DNA of 57,692 nt, taken from NCBI GenBank assembly GCA_021161675.1, contig JAGHAF010000034.1, positions 1-57,692 of the forward strand, given 5' to 3'. Positions 24,776 through 33,973 of the stretch are shown piece by piece; within the stretch, counting starts at the first letter, position 1, and each line of letters opens with the position of its first letter. Source of the DNA: Planctomycetota bacterium (lineage in GTDB: Bacteria; Planctomycetota; Brocadiia; SM23-32). A program made the translations under genes and the position numbers. The notes beneath the pieces are model-generated. The model was given only the letters and a program-made list of their open reading frames with translations, was not told the DNA's origin and did no database searches.

Positions 24776-26880
24776 TTGCTTTCCAGTTCTGACAGCGCGC
24801 CTTCGACTATGCGGGAGGCGGCGTCGAGCTTCTGTTCGAGCGCAGGATAGTAGTAATCGCTCTTGTAGAAGAGCTCGGCGACGCTGTGATCTACCAGGAA
24901 CATCCTGTCACTGGCCGCTCCAAGTTCCGGGATGATAATTCGCCGCCCGACGCGGAAGTTGCTCAAGGTCATCTGGGTTTCAAAATCATTCACTTTTGCT
25001 ATCTCACGCAGTATAACGGCGCTCTTGAGTCGCACCAGGTCGGCCTCGTCCTGGATGGCCAGTCCAAACTGATGGTAGCTGTAGTCGTCGTGGAACCGGT
25101 TTATCTCCAGGAGCCGCTCCTGGACGGCCCTGTCGTCCTTGTTCTGGAGGGTTACCCATTCCATTTCGGCCACCGGAGTCTGCAAGGCGGCGACGGGGCT
25201 TTGCGCTTCGGGCTTGTCGAAACGGAGGATGAGAATGTCCTTCGGATAGGGCCTGTCGAAGTAGCCCTGCAATGTGCCGTCGGGGCTGGCTTTCTCCAGG
25301 ACCCCTTTGCCCTTGTGCACAAGGAAGCCGATCCTGAAGCCTGCCGGCTTGCTGGGGTCTCTCTGGAAGAACAAGAGGTTTTCCGTGGCAATCTGCTTGT
25401 AGAGTTCCAGGTGGTCCCGCACGATCTCAAAGAGCATCCTGACCACCACCGCGTCCTCGCCGGGTATGCGGCCGACGGCCAGCCTGCTGAAGGGCTCCTT
25501 GTGCGCATATTCGGGATGCTGATGCACGAAGCGGCGTGTGCTCGCTATGATGTCTTGCACCGCGGGGTTGTTCTCCAGGAAGCCGAGGTCCAGGATGTCC
25601 TCCGCCTTCAAGCGATAGGAATTGCGGAACAGGCGGTTGTCCAGGAAGTCAAATCTGTCGCTGTCCTTGGGCAGGAGGGCCCTGTGGGTTCCCTGCGGCT
25701 CTATGACCCGGGGGGTGAGCACGATGATGACTTCGCGTTTCTCTCGATGGTCGGAGCGGAGCTTGAAAAGAGCGCCCAGGATGGGGATCTGACCCAGCAA
25801 GGGGATTCTATCTTGCATCTGCGATTTTTCGTTGCGGATCAGTCCGCCGATTATGAATGGCGTCTGGTCATGCACGCGCGCAATGGTCTGGACCACGCGG
25901 CGGTTAATCTGCGGGGCGAGTGGCTGGTTATCGACCATGATCCAGTCCGCTTCCGGGGCTTCGCTGACCTCCACCAGGATCTGAAGCGCCACGGTTGAGC
26001 TATCCTCGCTGATCCTGGGCTTGATGTTGAGGGTTATCCCCACGGTCTCGAACCTTACCTTGACGTTTTTTACGTTCTCCCAGAGGATGGTGTCGAATAT
26101 GGGGACGTCGCGCACGACCTTTATCTGGGCGTTCTGGTTGTTAATGACCAGTACGGACGGGCTGGAGAGGACTTCTCCCTTGCCTTCCTGAATGATCGCT
26201 TCCAGGCTGGCCCGCACCCGATGGGCCAGTCCCTCCGGCGTAGCGAGACCTTCCGGATTCTGGTAAAGCATAAACGGAATATAGTCGCCGCGGGACCAGC
26301 CGGAAGGCCTGGTGAACTTGCCCCATTCCCAGTCGTTGCCATATATTTCCCACTCGGCGCCGAGCGATTTGAAGTTATCCTCAGTCAGCTCGATGAGCAT
26401 CCCTTCTATGAGAACCTGTTTTCCCGGCACGTCCAGGGTGTCCTGGAGCAACTCTTTCAGCTCCGCAACGCGGGCGGTCTGGCTCTTGTGGTAGAGGATC
26501 ATCAGCCTGTCCTGCGGGGCGGTGATGGTCGAGTTCTCCAGCTTCTGCTTCCCCGCGTCCCCCCCGACCACGCTGCCGGTGCGCCCCACCGGCAGGGGGA
26601 AGATGGCGGGCAGCGCGTCCATCTTCGCCTTGCCGCCCGGCGGCTTGGTGTTATAGCCGAGCTCCTTGAGGCTCTTCATGCAGCTTTCCACGTCAATGTA
26701 GCTCAACTGGTAGGTCTCATGGGAGAGTTCGCTGAAGCTGAAAGGGCCTGCGTTCTCCGCCATGCGTTCAACTGGCCTGGGGGCAGCGGCCCCGGGCGCC
26801 TCAGCGGCGAACGCGCGCGGGGGCGCCGAAAGAAGAATACACAGGAGCAAAAGCGCCAATCCTGTCTTCGCCTGTTTCAT
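24772..26880 (-). CDS. Secretin-family outer-membrane protein with C-terminal extension
   Basis: 702 residues. Signal peptide 1-25. An N1-like domain about 45-80 ('YQLSYIDVESCMKSLKELGY') and an N3/pre-secretin part 118-180. Secretin core about 215-395: 'GKGEVLSSPSVLVINNQNAQ', 'GITLNIKPRISEDS', and the signature 'RIPLLGQIPILGALFKL' followed by 'REVIIVLTPRVIEP'. Residues about 395-702 form a long extension not found in typical GspD/PilQ; it looks globular and I do not recognise it. Secretins are multimeric export pores; no other type II secretion, type IV pilus or competence gene is in the window. ATG 26880 has GAGGG upstream. The BamE-like gene overlaps its stop. Confidence 0.85.
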   Translation of the reverse strand: MKQAKTGLALLLLCILLSAPPRAFAAEAPGAAAPRPVERMAENAGPFSFSELSHETYQLSYIDVESCMKSLKELGYNTKPPGGKAKMDALPAIFPLPVGRTGSVVGGDAGKQKLENSTITAPQDRLMILYHKSQTARVAELKELLQDTLDVPGKQVLIEGMLIELTEDNFKSLGAEWEIYGNDWEWGKFTRPSGWSRGDYIPFMLYQNPEGLATPEGLAHRVRASLEAIIQEGKGEVLSSPSVLVINNQNAQIKVVRDVPIFDTILWENVKNVKVRFETVGITLNIKPRISEDSSTVALQILVEVSEAPEADWIMVDNQPLAPQINRRVVQTIARVHDQTPFIIGGLIRNEKSQMQDRIPLLGQIPILGALFKLRSDHREKREVIIVLTPRVIEPQGTHRALLPKDSDRFDFLDNRLFRNSYRLKAEDILDLGFLENNPAVQDIIASTRRFVHQHPEYAHKEPFSRLAVGRIPGEDAVVVRMLFEIVRDHLELYKQIATENLLFFQRDPSKPAGFRIGFLVHKGKGVLEKASPDGTLQGYFDRPYPKDILILRFDKPEAQSPVAALQTPVAEMEWVTLQNKDDRAVQERLLEINRFHDDYSYHQFGLAIQDEADLVRLKSAVILREIAKVNDFETQMTLSNFRVGRRIIIPELGAASDRMFLVDHSVAELFYKSDYYYPALEQKLDAASRIVEGALSELESK

Positions 26881-26906
26881 ACTTGGAGCCCTCAGTGGTT
26901 TACGGG

Positions 26907-27521
26907 CTAATCGACTTTTCCAGCCAGTTCGTTGCGCGATTGGACGATTCGGTTCACCAGGCCGTATGCCAGCGCTTCCCCTGCGTCCATCCAGTAATTG
27001 CGCCTGGTGTCCTGATCCACTTTCTCAGTGTCCTGGCCGGTCTCCCGGGATATGAGTCCGTTTATGCTTTCACGGATCTTCAGTATCTGATTGGCCTCTA
27101 TCTCAACGTCGGTGGTTGAGCCATGCACGCCTGCGGAGGGCTGGTGCAGCAGGAACCTGGAGTTCGGCAGGCTGAGCCGGTCCTCTTTCTTCGCCGCCAG
27201 CAGGACTATGACGGCGGCGCTGGCGGTCAGGCCCGTGCAGATGCAACGCACCGGGGACGATATGAAGCGTATCATGTCGTAGATAGCGAAGCCCGCGTCC
27301 ACGCTTCCGCCCGGCGAATTGATGTAGAGATCAATGGGCGAGTCCGGATCTTCCCCGTCCAGCAGAAGCAACTTGGTGGTTATGTCCTCGGCCAATTGCG
27401 GAGAGATCGTTTCAGTCAGCAGAATCGTCCGGGATTCCAACAGCTTCTCCGCCAGGGGCTTACGCTCCAGGCCTTCTTCCTCAGACGACTCCACCTCGTT
27501 TTTGGGGACTGACTTATTCAT
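26907..27521 (-). CDS. clpP: ATP-dependent Clp protease proteolytic subunit, Asn-triad variant
   Basis: A 204-residue ClpP. 'DLYINSPGGSVDAGFAIYDM' and 'ICTGLTASAAVIVLLAA' carry the nucleophile Ser101; 'SRFLLHQPSAG' carries His126. The third triad residue, Asp in most ClpP, is Asn175 in 'DQDTRRNYWMDAGEALAYGL' (spacing Ser-His 25 and His-Asn 49, as in standard ClpP). Listeria ClpP1 shows the same change. Such subunits often work in mixed rings with a second ClpP, which is not in the window. ATG 27521 (AGGAG upstream) is preferred over 27557. Confidence 0.92.
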   Translation of the reverse strand: MNKSVPKNEVESSEEEGLERKPLAEKLLESRTILLTETISPQLAEDITTKLLLLDGEDPDSPIDLYINSPGGSVDAGFAIYDMIRFISSPVRCICTGLTASAAVIVLLAAKKEDRLSLPNSRFLLHQPSAGVHGSTTDVEIEANQILKIRESINGLISRETGQDTEKVDQDTRRNYWMDAGEALAYGLVNRIVQSRNELAGKVD

Positions 27522-27643
27522 CAGGGCTCCTATCAGGAATGTTTGGCGCACGCACAATCATTTTAGCCAATGGCGAGCGGTATTTCAAAAATCGTTCTCA
27601 GCGAACCCGACATGCTGGCGAAATAATCCCGGGCCTGCGCCGC

Positions 27644-28225
27644 TTATAATTTGCCATCCATAGGCCTGCCTCGCCTTTGGGGGGGCGCCGTAGCGCTGCG
27701 CTTCAGCGAGCCGGCGCCTTGTGCCTTTCCCCGTTCGCCACGCTTCAGGACGGGGAACAGCAAGGGCACAAGCGCCAGCGTGAATACCGATTGCCCGGCG
27801 GCCTGCCGAAGAAGAAAGCGCAGGGAAGGGGCGCCCGTAAGCAGCAGCAGGGCGTTCTCCCCGAGGCTGAAGGAGACGATAAGCAACGCCGCTATCGCGA
27901 GGCGAACGCCCCACGAGCCGCGGATGCTCTCTCTCAACATAACCGCGCCGGCCACGACGGGGCAGAGCAGCAGTGAGCTGACGCCCAGAGGGCCCCCCGA
28001 ACCCAGGTCTCGCAACGCGCCCAGGACGAAGGCCCCGACCAGGGCCGCCTTGAAATCAGTCTCCAGTGCGAAAAAGGCCGCGACCAGGAGCAACAAGTCC
28101 GGCCGCAAGGATCGGCAGCTGAAGCGCGGCACAACGCTGACCTGCAGCAGGAAGGCGCCGATGACGCATAGAGCTAACCCGCTTGTTCTTCGAGCGTTTC
28201 TCGGCTTTGCCCGCTCTGCGTTCAT
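27644..28225 (-). CDS. mreD: Rod shape-determining protein MreD-like
   Basis: A 193-residue polytopic protein with about five hydrophobic helices. The stretch 'RPDLLLLVAAFFALETDFKA', 'LVGAFVLGALRDLGSG' and 'PLGVSSLLL' is typical for MreD. MreD helps position the cell-wall elongation machinery in the inner membrane. mreB and mreC are not adjacent; its neighbours are an S41 protease and clpP, so the assignment rests on sequence character alone. Confidence 0.65.
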   Translation of the reverse strand: MNAERAKPRNARRTSGLALCVIGAFLLQVSVVPRFSCRSLRPDLLLLVAAFFALETDFKAALVGAFVLGALRDLGSGGPLGVSSLLLCPVVAGAVMLRESIRGSWGVRLAIAALLIVSFSLGENALLLLTGAPSLRFLLRQAAGQSVFTLALVPLLFPVLKRGERGKAQGAGSLKRSATAPPQRRGRPMDGKL

Positions 28226-28254
28226 CCTTTTGGTTTTTCATCGGCCGCCCGCTC

Positions 28255-29733
28255 TTACTCCTTCAGCAACTGCACGGCGGCCTCGAGGACGGGGTCCATG
28301 TTGGCCAGAGTTTCCTTGGTTGTCTGCACGGGTTTGTCAGGTTCAACTCCGTTGCGCCCGATAAGTTTCCCCCTGGGGGTGACGATCTTTCGGACAGGCA
28401 GCTCCACGGTGACGCCGTTGCCCAGGTCCACCTGTTCGCACTCGACGGCCGCGCCGGCGGTTTTTGCGCCGACCAGGTTGCAGCCGAAGACCTGTTTCAT
28501 CATAAGGAGGAAGGACTCGGAGGCGCCGCGGTTCTGGGGGCCCATCAGCACGGCCACGTAGCCCCGGTAGCGGATGCGACCTTTCTTCCTGTCAATAGTG
28601 AGGGGCTTCTCATCTTTGTCCTCGCCGCCGGCAATGGAGCGAGCGTAGACGACTGAATCTTCCACGAAGCAACCGGCGAACCAGGTGGCCAGTTTCATGG
28701 AGCCGCCGGCATTAGGACGGATGTCGATGATCAGTCCGCTGCCGTCGCGGTAATCATCCAGGGCCTCGAAGGCCGGCTCCAGGTCGTCGCAGTTGGCCTG
28801 CTGCCAGGATGTGATAAGGATGTAACCGATGTCCCCCGGGAACTTGCCGGTGGCGACCATGCCGTTGTGCCGTTTCCAGCCGGGCACTATTTTCGGCAAG
28901 TTCTGCACGTTGATGTTGCTTATCGAAGGGTATTGCGCGGTGTGGACGGTAATGGGCCCTGCGTGAAGCGTGAGCGCCGGGTCGCCGGCCTGTTTGAGCA
29001 GTTCGGCAAGCCCTTCTGCGAAGGCCGTGGCGCTCTTCTTGAGCAGCAGTTTGGGCTTGTATTCCTCGATAGCGGCCTGCCAGTCAACTTGCTGGCCCTC
29101 CGGGCGGACATACCTGGTGCTGAGAGCTTGACGGAGTCGTTTCAGCGCCTCGACATTCTCTTTCACCGAGATTGGCGCCGCCTCGTGTGCGGGGGCGGGC
29201 TTGCCCTTCTGAGGCGCCTGTTCGGGTTGCTCCGCGTTTGGCTTCTGGGGGGTGGTTGTTGGTTGCGTCGTCTGGGGCGGCTCTTCCGGAGCGGCTGCGC
29301 CGGTTTGGAACTCCAGCTTCGAGGGCCGTATGAGGACGCCGGATTTGCTTTGGAAGAATTCTTTCGGTTTCTGGCGTGCCCGGTTAATGCCGATACAGTA
29401 ACTCATGTTGGGCCTGAGCAAAACCGGAATGGTGCAGGTGAGCTGGTCTTTTGACCATCTTGGTTTTCCCGTCACTTTCGGGAAAGCGCCCGTTGTCTGA
29501 GGTTCGAAGCAGACTGTCTGCTCCATGGGCTCGCTGAATGTGATTTGGATATTGGTGGGGCCAGGGGGCACGTCCTGCGCGTTTCTTGCCGGTATGGTCT
29601 TTACGACCGTTGGCGGGGCAGGCCTGTCCCTTCTGGGTGGGCCCTGTGCGAATGTCGTCGGCGCCAGCGCTAGAATCGCGGCGCCTGCCAAAAGAAGGCG
29701 AAGCCCTGTGCGCGGCTTGCGGAAAAGTGCCAT
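28255..29733 (-). CDS. Secreted S41-like protease with Ig-like domain
   Basis: 492 residues: signal peptide (about 1-29), an Ig-like 'TIPARNAQDVPPGPTNIQIT' domain (Big_5-like, 40-145), a Pro/Thr/Gln-rich linker (145-190), and an S41 peptidase-like domain (190-492) with 'GYILITSWQ', 'SGLIIDIRPNAGGSMKLA' and the nucleophile strand 'VAVLMGPQNRGASESFLL' (Ser405). The usual GKG lysine after the nucleophile is absent ('LVGAKTAGAAVE'), as in Ser/Glu S41 relatives. It has its own GGGAGGACATA ribosome site at ATG 29733, 12 nt after the MacB-type permease, so it may be the last gene of the efflux operon. Confidence 0.78.
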   Translation of the reverse strand: MALFRKPRTGLRLLLAGAAILALAPTTFAQGPPRRDRPAPPTVVKTIPARNAQDVPPGPTNIQITFSEPMEQTVCFEPQTTGAFPKVTGKPRWSKDQLTCTIPVLLRPNMSYCIGINRARQKPKEFFQSKSGVLIRPSKLEFQTGAAAPEEPPQTTQPTTTPQKPNAEQPEQAPQKGKPAPAHEAAPISVKENVEALKRLRQALSTRYVRPEGQQVDWQAAIEEYKPKLLLKKSATAFAEGLAELLKQAGDPALTLHAGPITVHTAQYPSISNINVQNLPKIVPGWKRHNGMVATGKFPGDIGYILITSWQQANCDDLEPAFEALDDYRDGSGLIIDIRPNAGGSMKLATWFAGCFVEDSVVYARSIAGGEDKDEKPLTIDRKKGRIRYRGYVAVLMGPQNRGASESFLLMMKQVFGCNLVGAKTAGAAVECEQVDLGNGVTVELPVRKIVTPRGKLIGRNGVEPDKPVQTTKETLANMDPVLEAAVQLLKE

Positions 29734-29745
29734 TATGTCCTCCCG

Positions 29746-31020
29746 TTATTCGTGGCGTAAAGCTTCGATTGGGTCCATATTAGCCGCTCGATAGGCGGGA
29801 TAGATGCCGAAAATCAATCCCACCGCGGCGCTTATTCCGAACGCCATCAGCAAAGACCAGAGCGTGACGCTCGTCTGCATGCCGGCTGTGCGCTGGACTA
29901 TCGCCGGCAATATGACTCCGAGGCCAATTCCCATCACCCCGCCGAACAGCGCCAGCAACAGGGTTTCAATCAGGAACTGGAACACGATGTGACGCTTCTT
30001 GGCGCCCATTGCCCGGCGGATTCCTATCTCCCGGGTCCGTTCCATGACCGTGGCCAGGCTTATATTCATAATGCCTATGCCGCCGACAAGCAAGCTTATC
30101 GCTGCGATGGAGCCCAGGACCACCTTGAAGATAAACTCCGTGTGCCGCGCCTGGATCAACAGTTGCAGTGGGACGATTATCTGATAGTCCTCCTTGTCGT
30201 GAAGGGTCTTCAGAATGTGCCGGATAACCCGCTCGGCCGGTCGGACGTGCTCCGGGGACCGGGTGGCCACAATTATCTCGTGCAGCTCGACACGTTCCGC
30301 GCTGAACGTGCCCGAACTGTTGTAGATGTTGTTGGCGCCGAAGTACCTCTTCATCGTGCTGAAGGGAATGTAAACTTCGGAGTTCGGATCTGCCGCCATC
30401 TCTTGAGCGCCGAACTTCCCCCTCTGAAGGGACGTCATGACGCCCACTACGCGGAATCGGAGCTTGCTCCTGCTGATGACTTGCCCGATGGCATCCTCGA
30501 GGGGGAAGAGCACTTCCTGTGCGTGTCGGCCCAGAACGCATACGTTGCTCTTGGTCTGCATGTCCAGCGGGGTGAGGAATCGTCCCTCCAGGATCGTTGA
30601 TTTCGTCACCGGCAGATACTCCGGCGTGGTGCCGACGATGCTCGTGTCCATACGGTGGCTTCTGCGGAAGATGCTGGTGCGGACCTGACGCGTGGGCACT
30701 GTGCGGATCACCCCCGGCACTGTCCCTGAGATCACGTCGAGGTCGGTGTAGGTCAGTCCGTACTGGAGCAGACGACTCTGCTCCTGGGAAGCCCGCTGGT
30801 TTTCTGGGGGTTTGACGCTCTGGATGATGATATTGTCTCTGCCCAGCTTCTTTAGCTGCGCCTGGGCCTCTTCGCTGGCCCCGGCGCCTATTGCCAGCAT
30901 GGCGATCACCGAGCAGACGCCGAACGTGATGCCCAGCACAGTGAGCATGCTGCGCAGCTTGTGCAGCCAGAGGCTCTTGACGCCGATTTTCAGGGTCCGC
31001 TTCAGTTGGAATCCAATCAT
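29746..31020 (-). CDS. MacB-type ABC transporter permease
   Basis: A 424-residue FtsX/MacB permease without its own ATPase: an N-terminal helix after 'KSLWLHKLRSMLTVLGITFG', a large periplasmic MacB_PCD domain (about 60-285), and three C-terminal helices with 'IGIRRAMGAKKRHIVFQFLI' (the coupling region). These work with a separate LolD/MacB-like ATPase and a MacA adaptor in type VII-like mechanotransmission ABC systems. It lies 8 nt after the ATPase gene. Confidence 0.92.
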   Translation of the reverse strand: MIGFQLKRTLKIGVKSLWLHKLRSMLTVLGITFGVCSVIAMLAIGAGASEEAQAQLKKLGRDNIIIQSVKPPENQRASQEQSRLLQYGLTYTDLDVISGTVPGVIRTVPTRQVRTSIFRRSHRMDTSIVGTTPEYLPVTKSTILEGRFLTPLDMQTKSNVCVLGRHAQEVLFPLEDAIGQVISRSKLRFRVVGVMTSLQRGKFGAQEMAADPNSEVYIPFSTMKRYFGANNIYNSSGTFSAERVELHEIIVATRSPEHVRPAERVIRHILKTLHDKEDYQIIVPLQLLIQARHTEFIFKVVLGSIAAISLLVGGIGIMNISLATVMERTREIGIRRAMGAKKRHIVFQFLIETLLLALFGGVMGIGLGVILPAIVQRTAGMQTSVTLWSLLMAFGISAAVGLIFGIYPAYRAANMDPIEALRHE

Positions 31021-31028
31021 GTCGCCGC

Positions 31029-31706
31029 TCAGGAGTTGGAGATGTCGAGCCTGCCGTCTGCCATATTATAGGTCCGATGGGCGGTGGCGGCTACGTTGGG
31101 ATCGTGAGTCACTACGACGAGTGTCACCCCCTCCTGGTTCAGTTCATAGAGCATGTCCAGTATCTGCCGGCCGGTGGCGGTGTCCAGGTTCCCGGTTGGT
31201 TCGTCTGCCAGGACGATCAGCGGCGAGTTCGCAAGTGCGCGCGCGATGCCCACCCTTTGCCGTTCCCCGCCGCTCAGCTCGGTGGGAACGTGCCGCAGCC
31301 GCTCTCCCAGGCCCACCCGCCGGGCCAGGTGGACGGCCCTCTCGTAACTTTCCCTCTCTGAGACGCCCTTGTAGTAGAGCGGGATTTCGATGTTTTCCAC
31401 CACGTTCAGCTGTGGGATCAGGTTGTACGACTGGAAGATGAACCCTATGTGGCTGGCGCGGACCTCGCTCAGCTCATCGTCGTCCAGGGTGGACACATCG
31501 CGCCCACCCAGCTTGTAGGCGCCCAGCGTGGGCCGGTCCAGACAGCCCAGCAGGTTGAGCAGCGTTGACTTACCGCTGCCTGAAGGTCCCATTATAGCGA
31601 TCATGTCCCCCGCCTCAAGGATCAGGTTTGCCCCCTGAAGGGCGTGCAGCAGCAAGTGTCCCATGCGGTAGGTCTTCCAGACGTTGTTCAGCTCTACTAT
31701 GGGCAA
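31029..31706 (-). CDS. ABC ATPase of the MacB/LolD type
   Basis: A 225-residue ATPase with Walker A '[18 protein letters not shown]', Q-loop '[15 protein letters not shown]', signature '[15 protein letters not shown]', Walker B '[11 protein letters not shown]' and '[10 protein letters not shown]'. It drives the adjacent permease. The start is TTG 31706 with a strong GGAGGTAAAGGC site. The 209 nt upstream, between it and the adaptor gene, hold only dispersed repeats. Confidence 0.94.
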   Translation of the reverse strand: MPIVELNNVWKTYRMGHLLLHALQGANLILEAGDMIAIMGPSGSGKSTLLNLLGCLDRPTLGAYKLGGRDVSTLDDDELSEVRASHIGFIFQSYNLIPQLNVVENIEIPLYYKGVSERESYERAVHLARRVGLGERLRHVPTELSGGERQRVGIARALANSPLIVLADEPTGNLDTATGRQILDMLYELNQEGVTLVVVTHDPNVAATAHRTYNMADGRLDISNS

Positions 31707-31788
31707 GCCTTTACCTCCGAGCTAAGCGTTCAGGCGCTTCTCAGCGCGGCTTTGAGAAAGTAGAAGGACGTAAGACGCCCAGGGCGCC

Positions 31789-31915
31789 AGGCATGAAGGA
31801 TGAAGGCAAAAAGGAAAGCTCCCGCCCGGACTCTTGCCGTTTCCGCCTGCCATGCTCCCGCGACTGCGGGACGAAGGGTTGCCGTTCAATTCGTCCTTCA
31901 TGATTCATCCTTTTC
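31789..31915. repeat. Dispersed repeat cluster inside the efflux operon
   Basis: The gap between adaptor and ATPase contains 'GCATGAAGGATGAAGGC' (31790) and, inverted, 'TTCGTCCTTCATGATTCATC' (31893). The two arms can pair around a GC-rich middle ('CTCCCGCGACTGCGGGACG' with its own CCCGC/GCGGG hairpin, 31856-31874), so the operon mRNA may fold here. This is the same unit as near 4343, 7440, 22585 and 24700. Confidence 0.55.
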
Positions 31916-33973
31916 TTAGGGTCTTCCTCGTCCGGGCCCGGGGCGGCCCCCTGGCCGGCCGCCGGCGCCGGGCCCGGCGCTTCCTGGCTTGCCGCTGGCG
32001 CCTGCCTGGCCGCCTTCCACGCTCTTGGGCCCCATTTCCATCAGCTTCTGCCGTTTCTCCGGTGAGAGGTCCTGGAAGTATTTCATGCGTTCTTCGCGGG
32101 ACATGCCTTCCATCTCTTTGCGCAGTTTGTCCAGGTCGATTTGCTGTTCAGGTTCTTTCTTTTCCTGTTTGGTGGGCGCTTCACCGGCTTTTGCGGCCGG
32201 CGGGGTTTGCTGCTTGTCTTTCGGGGGTTGCGATTCGGTTAACTGGCCTCTGGCCTCCTCGAGAAGCTCGGTGGGGGGCGCCAGGTAAACCGGCTCTCCC
32301 TCGTGCAGTCCGCTCTTTATTTCCACGAATTTGTCGGTGCAATAGCCCGTTTCGAGCTCGCGCAACTCAGGGCCGTCCGCCGTCTTCACCCAGCAGATTC
32401 TATGTCCTTTCACCGAGGTGACGGCCTGGACGGGAACATAAAGCACATCCGCAAGTTCGGCGATAATGATTTCGGCGGTGGCGCTCATTCCAGGCGTCAG
32501 ATCATCGGGATCGCTCGTGATCGCCACGTCGGTCTCGTAGACCATCACGTCGGGGTTGAGCCAGCGGTTTTCCGAGCTTGCCATGGGGCTTACCTTCTTG
32601 ACCTCGCCCTCCAGTTCCTTGTCGGGCATGGCATCAAGTCTGATTCTCGCTTTCTGCCCGACTTTCACCTTTGCGATGTCGGTCTCGTGGATGTTGACGC
32701 GCGCGGCCAGCGTGGCCAGGTCGGGCATTCTGATGATGCTTTCGTTGTCAAAGACTTCGACGCCTTCCTGGATGGGGGTGCTTCGCCAGCGCCGCGAGTT
32801 GCCGGTGGAGGCGTAGACGACCAGTCCAGGCTTGGTGGCCCGGATAGTGGCCTTATCGAGCATTTCCTTGGTCTTCTCGAAGCGTTCGCTCTTGAGCTCC
32901 AGGTTCGCTTTCTGGGATTCCAGGTTGGCCCTGGCCTTGGCCAGTTCGCTGTTGGCGCGCGCTTTGACGCGCTCCAACTCCCTTTTGGACTCCTGGTAGT
33001 CGCTGAGCCGCTGTTCGGCTTCTTTCGGCAGTGTGTAACGGATGTAGAGGCGAAGTTCTTCTTTTGCGGAGTCGAGCCCGACCTTGGCGCGGTCGGCGGT
33101 CAGTTCGTCTGCTTTCAGGCGGTTGCGGCTCACGTAGTTCTTTTCTTCGAGTTGCCGGGTCCAATAGAGCTTGTCCTGGGCTTGCTCGAGTTCTTGTTTG
33201 GCCAGTTGGACCTGGGAGCTGAACTGGCGTAGTTTCTGCCGCGCGACCCCGCCGAGTGTCTCTTCCGGGCTCTTCCCTCTTGTGGAGTAACCTTCGCCAA
33301 ATATCTGCGCAGCCAGTTCGGGATCATCCAGCAGATTTGCTGAGATGGCTTTGGCGGTGTCCTGCAAGGAGCCGAAGTCGAAGGAGCCTTCCAGCAGCTT
33401 GTCCGCCTGGCCCTTGCCCAAGTAGCTCTCCAGTTCCATGCGGGCGAACTTGCTGCGCAGCTCCGCCTGCTTGATGTTGCTCTCGTTCTGGTTGACCTGT
33501 ATGTCGTAGCTCTCCTTCGCCTGCACATAGCTGGCCTCGGCGTTCCGATAGGTCATCTCGTCCTGGGTCCTTTTTTCGTCCAGGCCGGAGGCGTCGAGCC
33601 TGGCCAGCACCTTCCCGTTCTCCACGTCCTTCTGGGTGATGATGGTCCCTTCGGGGATGATTTCCAGTATCTGGTGCCGTCCCTCCACTTCGCTCTTTAT
33701 CTCCAGAGACTCCATCGCCTGGAGTGTGCCGCCTTCTGTGACGGAGATGGTCAGCTCTCCTCGCTGGACCGTGGCGGTGGGGATATTGCTGAAGGCTGCG
33801 TCCTTGCCCCCCGATACTGTTCGCAAGAGCAGCGCGGCCACGAAGACCATCACTATCAGCGCAATCGCTATCTTGAGAACCGCTCGCCTGCCGCGGCGGC
33901 CCTTGCCCTCCGATGGGGCTTCTTCTGTGCGAACGGTCGGTTGTTTCATCTGGTTGCGCTCATCAATACTCAT
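31916..33973 (-). CDS. MacA/HlyD-type periplasmic adaptor with Gly/Pro-rich tail
   Basis: 685 residues: cytoplasmic leader, transmembrane helix about 32-51, biotinyl-lipoyl-like half ('TATVQRGELTISVTEGGTLQ'), a very long coiled-coil hairpin (about 125-345), then beta-barrel domains ('RVNIHETDIAKVKVGQKARI', 'DDLTPGMSATAEIIIAE'). The C-terminus adds a charged 'MSREERMKYFQDLSPEKRQK' helix and a low-complexity Gly/Pro/Arg tail. It bridges the MacB-type permease and TolC. ATG 33973 lies inside the end of the TolC gene with GGAGG 12 nt upstream; the longer frame to 34246 is antisense-like noise. Confidence 0.9.
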   Translation of the reverse strand: MSIDERNQMKQPTVRTEEAPSEGKGRRGRRAVLKIAIALIVMVFVAALLLRTVSGGKDAAFSNIPTATVQRGELTISVTEGGTLQAMESLEIKSEVEGRHQILEIIPEGTIITQKDVENGKVLARLDASGLDEKRTQDEMTYRNAEASYVQAKESYDIQVNQNESNIKQAELRSKFARMELESYLGKGQADKLLEGSFDFGSLQDTAKAISANLLDDPELAAQIFGEGYSTRGKSPEETLGGVARQKLRQFSSQVQLAKQELEQAQDKLYWTRQLEEKNYVSRNRLKADELTADRAKVGLDSAKEELRLYIRYTLPKEAEQRLSDYQESKRELERVKARANSELAKARANLESQKANLELKSERFEKTKEMLDKATIRATKPGLVVYASTGNSRRWRSTPIQEGVEVFDNESIIRMPDLATLAARVNIHETDIAKVKVGQKARIRLDAMPDKELEGEVKKVSPMASSENRWLNPDVMVYETDVAITSDPDDLTPGMSATAEIIIAELADVLYVPVQAVTSVKGHRICWVKTADGPELRELETGYCTDKFVEIKSGLHEGEPVYLAPPTELLEEARGQLTESQPPKDKQQTPPAAKAGEAPTKQEKKEPEQQIDLDKLRKEMEGMSREERMKYFQDLSPEKRQKLMEMGPKSVEGGQAGASGKPGSAGPGAGGRPGGRPGPGRGRP

